Shown: piece after piece, positions 53,801-64,000 of the stretch
Layout of the letters: the number at the start of each line of letters is the position of its first letter
Position numbering within the stretch: the first letter of the stretch is position 1
NCBI RefSeq assembly: GCF_041154485.1
Contig: NZ_AP028669.1
Span: forward strand, 2,542,001-2,606,000
DNA from: Variovorax sp. V93
Lineage (GTDB): Bacteria; Pseudomonadota; Gammaproteobacteria; Burkholderiales; Burkholderiaceae_C
Length of the DNA stretch: 64,000 nucleotides
Direction: 5' to 3'
The notes under the pieces: generated by a model
Told to the model about the DNA's origin: nothing
The model's input: only the letters and a program-made list of their open reading frames with translations
The model's database searches: none
Program-made: the position numbers and the translations under genes

Positions 53801-54562
53801 CTACCGGGGGATGAGCGTGAAAAACGGCATCACGACGCCCATGACCCAGTTCTGGCCGAAATCGAGCGCCGCGCGCCGGTATTTCTCGTCGGCCTGGGCG
53901 GCCAGCAGGTCGAGCCGCGCCACCACCTTGGAGAGTTCGCGGTCGGCCACGAGGTTGCGCCCGCGCTCGCTGATCTCGGTGGCCAGCAGCAGCGGCTGGC
54001 CGTCGGGGCCGGTCTTGGAGGCGATCAGCCAGAGCGATATCTCGAAGTTGCGCGCGGCCCGGAAGCTGTTCTCGGCGTTGACGCCGTCGAGCATGGTCTG
54101 GTCCCAGGTGTCGCCGTTGGCCTGCTTGAGCATCGTGGCCCAGCCGACGACCAGCGCCGCCACCCGGTCGCCCTGGTAGCCTTGCGGGCCGGTGTCGAAG
54201 GCCATGCGGATGGCGTCGATGCCGGTGGCGCCGCGCAGCTCGGGCAGGGCGGGGCCGGTCAGCACCGCATCCCAGGCGCGCTGGGCAGCCGCCTCGACGC
54301 TGGCTGCCGACTTGCGCCATTCGCGCGGGTTGCGCCGGTAGAGCGTGGTCTGCACGCGCCGGATCGATTGCAGGTTGTCGCGCAGGGAGAGGTTGGCCAT
54401 GCGGTTGGCGCTGGACTGCAACCATTCCTGGTTGGTATAGGGTTCGGCGCGGTCGGTGGAACGCACGGCCGCACAGCCGCCAAGGCCCAGCAGGGCGGCC
54501 GCACCGGCCAGCACGTAAGCGCGGCGTACGGCAAGGGGGGATGAAACCAGGGAATCGCTCAT
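53801..54562 (-). CDS. Conserved lipoprotein of unknown function
   Basis: 253 residues. The signal peptide (RRAYVLAGAAALLGLGGCAAVRS) ends in lipobox LGGC with Cys at about residue 30, so the product is a lipoprotein. The mature part is helical with no recognised motif (NQEWLQSSANRMANLSLRDNLQSIRRVQTTLYRRNPREWRK). It has the length and look of a conserved betaproteobacterial envelope protein. It is divergent from smc with 113 bases between starts. Confidence 0.75.
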   Translation of the reverse strand: MSDSLVSSPLAVRRAYVLAGAAALLGLGGCAAVRSTDRAEPYTNQEWLQSSANRMANLSLRDNLQSIRRVQTTLYRRNPREWRKSAASVEAAAQRAWDAVLTGPALPELRGATGIDAIRMAFDTGPQGYQGDRVAALVVGWATMLKQANGDTWDQTMLDGVNAENSFRAARNFEISLWLIASKTGPDGQPLLLATEISERGRNLVADRELSKVVARLDLLAAQADEKYRRAALDFGQNWVMGVVMPFFTLIPR

Positions 54563-54675
54563 GCCCTGACGTTATCATCCACGGCTGGGGCGGCGGCCTG
54601 TCTCGAACGGCAGGTCCGTGCAATTTTCCTTACAAATCAACACCTTGGCGTCGTGCCAAGGCAGGCCGACAAGTC

Positions 54676-58191
<3,516 letters not shown>

Positions 58192-58203
58192 GCCGGGCAG
58201 CGC

Positions 58204-61420
<3,217 letters not shown>

Positions 61421-61526
61421 AGGGGTGAAGCGCGGTTCTTACCGGCAGTTACGCGACTTCACACCCGCGCAGTCAACAGGGTCTACAAGCCGGCGTTGAA
61501 AACAGAAGGCTGACAAGGAGTCCCTC

Positions 61527-61958
61527 ATGCAGAAAATTCGTGTTCTCGGTATCTGTGTCGCCGTTGGCGGCTTCGCGCTGCTCGGCGGCTGCGTGGCTGT
61601 TCCTGGCGACCCCTATTACAGTGGGGGCTATTCGCAGCCGTACTACGCGGACCCGGTGGTGGTGAATCCGGCGCCAGTCTATATCCAGGGTGGCGGCTAT
61701 TACGAAGGCGGACGCCGCTATTACGACCGTCCCTACTACGACGGACGCTACTACGGGCGTCCGGGCTATCCGGCGGCGCGCCCGGTGCCAGTGCCGGTCC
61801 CTGTGCCGGTGCCTTCTCGTCCCGGCTGGGGCGGCGGCGGACGGCCGTCGGGCAATGCCGCCGGCGTGTCGCCGCTTCCGCAGTACCGGTCACAGCCGCC
61901 GCGCGGCTCGGAGCGGTTGTGGACGTCGCCGGACTCCAAGGGGCAAACCCCTCCATGA
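61527..61958 (+). CDS. Tyr/Gly-rich putative lipoprotein
   Basis: 143 residues. [25 protein letters not shown] is a lipoprotein signal with lipobox LGGC. The mature chain is rich in Tyr, Gly and Pro ([18 protein letters not shown]), contains a PVPVPVPVP stretch, and looks disordered. ATG at 61527 with AAGGAG 7 bases upstream. Short Y/G/P-rich lipoproteins are common in Burkholderiales and have no assigned role. It precedes def on the same strand. Confidence 0.7.
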   Translation: MQKIRVLGICVAVGGFALLGGCVAVPGDPYYSGGYSQPYYADPVVVNPAPVYIQGGGYYEGGRRYYDRPYYDGRYYGRPGYPAARPVPVPVPVPVPSRPGWGGGGRPSGNAAGVSPLPQYRSQPPRGSERLWTSPDSKGQTPP

Positions 61959-61992
61959 CCGAACGGCGGGGCCGCTCGCGATAATCCCCGCC

Positions 61993-62532
61993 ATGGCCAT
62001 CCGCGAAATCCTGAAAATGGGCGACCCCCGGCTGCTGCGCATTGCGCAGCCGGTGGCTGCCTTCGACACCGACGAGCTGCACCTGCTGGTGCGCGACATG
62101 TTCGAGACCATGCTGGCCGCCAACGGCGCCGGCCTGGCCGCGCCGCAGATCGGTGTCGACCAGCAGCTCGTGATCTTCGGCACCGATGTCGTCAATCCCC
62201 GCTACCCCGATGCGCCGCCGGTGCCTCGCACCGTGCTGCTGAATCCGGTTATCACGCCGATCGGCGACGAGGAAGAAGAAGGCTGGGAAGGCTGCTTGTC
62301 GGTGCCGGGCCTGCGCGGCGTGGTGCCGCGCTTCGCCAACATCCGCTACACCGGCTTCGATCCCTACGGCGATCCGATCGACCGCATCGCAAGCGGCTTT
62401 CATGCGCGCGTGGTGCAGCATGAAGTCGATCACCTGCTGGGCAAGCTCTATCCGATGCGGGTGCGCGACTTCTCGCGCTTCGGCTATACCGACGTCCTGT
62501 TTCCAGGGCTGGACGCCAACGACGACGATTGA
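61993..62532 (+). CDS. def: Peptide deformylase
   Basis: 179-residue metallohydrolase that removes formyl groups from nascent proteins. All three motifs are present: [21 protein letters not shown] (metal Cys) and [13 protein letters not shown] (HExxH). The ATG at 61993 gives [15 protein letters not shown], the standard start; an upstream in-frame extension overlaps the lipoprotein gene. The sequence belongs to the type common as a second deformylase in betaproteobacteria, and fmt is not adjacent. Confidence 0.95.
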   Translation: MAIREILKMGDPRLLRIAQPVAAFDTDELHLLVRDMFETMLAANGAGLAAPQIGVDQQLVIFGTDVVNPRYPDAPPVPRTVLLNPVITPIGDEEEEGWEGCLSVPGLRGVVPRFANIRYTGFDPYGDPIDRIASGFHARVVQHEVDHLLGKLYPMRVRDFSRFGYTDVLFPGLDANDDD

Positions 62533-62540
62533 CGGAAGAA

Positions 62541-62580
62541 CGGCCGGTACACCGCCGGCCGCGTGCCTTCTTTCTTTCTT
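62541..62580 (+). terminator. Terminator after def
   Basis: CGGCCGG / CCGGCCG stem (62541-62561, 7-base loop) followed by a pyrimidine tract CTTCTTTCTTTCTTT. It begins 8 bases after the def stop. Confidence 0.7.
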
Positions 62581-62976
62581 TCAGTTGTACTTGCCGCCCA
62601 GGCCGAACCGGCCGCCGCCGAAGAACGCGATCGCGATCGCCGAGAACATGAACATGCCCTGCAGTTCCAGCGCCCAGCCGCCCTGGCCGTTGAGCGCGCC
62701 CAGGTCCTTCTGATGAACGAGCCAGATCGCCACCAGCATGTTGAGGGCGACGATCAGCGCCGCCGGACGGGTGAACAGCCCCACGATGAGCAGCACCGGC
62801 GCAAGGATCTCTCCGACATAGACCAGGTAGGCCAAAGCCGCCGGCAAGCCATGGGACGCCAGCATGCCGCCGATGCCGTCGACGCCTTTGCCGACCTTCG
62901 CGATGCCGTGCAGCAGGATGAGGATGCCGAGTGCAACGCGCAGAACGAGCTTGCCGGTGTCATCGGATTTGGTCAT
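62581..62976 (-). CDS. DoxX family membrane protein
   Basis: 131-residue protein with four predicted helices. LVLRVALGILILLHGIAKVGKG and YLVYVGEILAPVLLIVGLFTRPAALIVALNMLVAIWLVH fit the DoxX/DoxD-like family (related to quinol-oxidase subunits and to YphA). ATG at 62976. Members are often linked to redox or sulfur stress, but no partner gene is adjacent. It is divergent from the amino-acid-binding protein gene with 172 bases between starts. Confidence 0.87.
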   Translation of the reverse strand: MTKSDDTGKLVLRVALGILILLHGIAKVGKGVDGIGGMLASHGLPAALAYLVYVGEILAPVLLIVGLFTRPAALIVALNMLVAIWLVHQKDLGALNGQGGWALELQGMFMFSAIAIAFFGGGRFGLGGKYN

Positions 62977-63148
62977 GTGCAGATTCCTGGTGAAGTTGTT
63001 GGAGGCCCGTATGTTAGTGAATGCAGCCGGCAAGAAAAACCCGTGGACAGCGGCGCACGCAGCATATGCATTCAACTGCTGGTTCCTTGGCAGGGCGGCG
63101 CGCAGCCTCGTACACTGCCTTTTGCTTGTTGTTGAGGAGAACACACCA

Positions 63149-64000
63149 ATGAAGAATCGATTCCGTCCCGCGCTGGCCGCTGCCGCAACCATTGCCGCGC
63201 TTGCCACTGCCGCGCCTGCCCTTGCCGGCAAGACCCTCGATGCCGTCAAGCAGCGCGGCACAGTCAAGTGCGGCGTGACCAATGGCGTGGCCGGCTTTTC
63301 CGCGCCCGACACGCAGGGCAACTGGTCGGGCCTGGACGTCGACACCTGCCGCGCCATTGCGGCGGCCGTGCTGGGCGATCCGAAGAAGGTCGACTTCGTG
63401 CCGCTCAATTCGCAGCAGCGCTTCTCGGCCCTGCAGGCCGGCGAGATCGACATCCTCGCGCGCAACACCACCTGGACGCTCACGCGCGATGCGTCGCTGG
63501 GCTTCAACTTCACCACCATCACCTACTACGACGGCCAGGGCTTCCTGGTGCCGAAGAAGCTCAAGGTCACGAGCGCCAGGCAGCTCAAGAACGCGACCAT
63601 CTGCACGCAGTCGGGCACCACCAACGAGAAGAACGTGTCCGACTACTTCCGCGCACAGAACATCCCGGTCAAGACGGTGGTGTTCGAAAGCTTCGAAGCT
63701 TCGTTCAAGGCCTTCTTCTCGGGACGCTGCCAGGCCTTCACCACCGACGCCTCCGCGCTGGCGGGCCTGCGCAACAAGGAAGCGCCGAACCCCGACGACT
63801 ACATCATCCTGCCCGAGCTCATTTCCAAGGAACCGCTCGCGCCGCTGGTGCGCCGCGGCGACGACGAATGGTTTGCCATTGCCAAGTGGGTGCCCAACGC
63901 GCTCATCGAGGCCGAAGAATTCGGCGTCACGCAGGCCAATGCCGACGAGCTCAAGGCCAGCAGCAAGGACCCGGCGCAGCAGCGCCTGGTCGGCACCGGC
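63149..64000 (+). CDS. Amino-acid ABC transporter substrate-binding protein (partial)
   Basis: Open from ATG 63149 (GAGGAG 10 bases upstream) to the window edge, 284 codons without a stop. MKNRFRPALAAAATIAALATAAPALAG is a signal peptide; KQRGTVKCGVTNGVAGFSAPD, GNWSGLDVDTCRAIAAAVLGDP and DYFRAQNIPVKTVVFESFEASFKAFFSGRCQAFTTD match the AapJ-like general L-amino-acid binding proteins (family 3). The permease genes presumably follow outside the window. Confidence 0.92.
   Translation, partial: MKNRFRPALAAAATIAALATAAPALAGKTLDAVKQRGTVKCGVTNGVAGFSAPDTQGNWSGLDVDTCRAIAAAVLGDPKKVDFVPLNSQQRFSALQAGEIDILARNTTWTLTRDASLGFNFTTITYYDGQGFLVPKKLKVTSARQLKNATICTQSGTTNEKNVSDYFRAQNIPVKTVVFESFEASFKAFFSGRCQAFTTDASALAGLRNKEAPNPDDYIILPELISKEPLAPLVRRGDDEWFAIAKWVPNALIEAEEFGVTQANADELKASSKDPAQQRLVGTG

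Noticed and set aside
61700..61830. Repeats in the Tyr/Gly-rich gene considered as a CRISPR-like or tandem array
   Set aside because: They are short codon-level repeats (PV and GRYY units) inside a lipoprotein ORF, with no spacers.

Overview
The window is GC-rich, densely coding DNA that looks like a chromosome of a Comamonadaceae betaproteobacterium, most likely Variovorax or a close relative. This rests on family-level recognition: the smc-zipA-ligA order, a DUF934 gene coupled to sulfite reductase, an EpsC-type serine acetyltransferase, MnmC next to YggX, and interspersed extragenic palindromes of a kind I associate with that family. The genus is an inference. No tRNA, rRNA, CRISPR array, insertion sequence or phage gene was recognised.

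Layout. 1-727 is the end of a PLP aminotransferase. 714-7277 (minus strand) is an assimilatory sulfate-reduction operon, read cysI, DUF934, cysH, cysD, cysN, fdxA, FNR-like reductase. It carries its own ferredoxin and ferredoxin reductase and no cysJ. A ~600-bp imperfect inverted repeat fills 7509-8107. 8108-17392 (minus) is a peptide operon: RpiR regulator, isoaspartyl peptidase, GsiA/B/C/D-type importer, P1-family aminopeptidase, M55 D-aminopeptidase. 17634-24417 is mixed: a CueR-like regulator, a GNAT acetyltransferase, a low-GC amidase plus secreted-protein pair, an aldo/keto reductase, a LysR regulator, a FAD oxidoreductase and a class I aldolase. 24419-30168 (minus) holds periplasmic MsrA, an esterase-like lipoprotein, a transglutaminase-like protein, MnmC and YggX.

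30305-38849 (plus) is a sulfur-scavenging operon: sulfate-binding protein, SsuE, SsuA, SsuD, SsuC, a second SsuA-like protein, SsuB, O-acetylhomoserine sulfhydrylase, a molbindin-like protein, and two very small ORFs. A serine acetyltransferase follows. 39952-45456 has a halogenase-like flavoprotein, a racemase-like protein, a ketopantoate reductase-like protein, an NADPH:FMN reductase, and azoreductase AzoR with a divergent LysR gene. 45570-51357 (plus) is a sulfate/thiosulfate importer operon (Sbp, CysT, CysW, CysA) headed by a 1-Cys peroxiredoxin and a small serine hydrolase and closed by DsbB; an interspersed repeat separates cysT from cysW. 51358-53740 (minus) is a HipBA toxin-antitoxin pair with an orphan ParA-like ATPase. 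53801-62532 contains a lipoprotein and the housekeeping genes smc, zipA, ligA and def. The window ends with a DoxX protein and the start of an amino-acid binding protein.

The main theme is sulfur. Sulfate and sulfonates are imported and reduced to sulfide. Sulfide can then be captured by O-acetylhomoserine sulfhydrylase, or onto O-acetylserine made by the serine acetyltransferase. The GSI-like importer may add glutathione-type peptides. The observations most worth following are the amidase/secreted-protein pair (possible effector and immunity), the large inverted repeat, the CysH without iron-sulfur cysteines, the HipBA operators, and the stand-alone halogenase-like enzyme.
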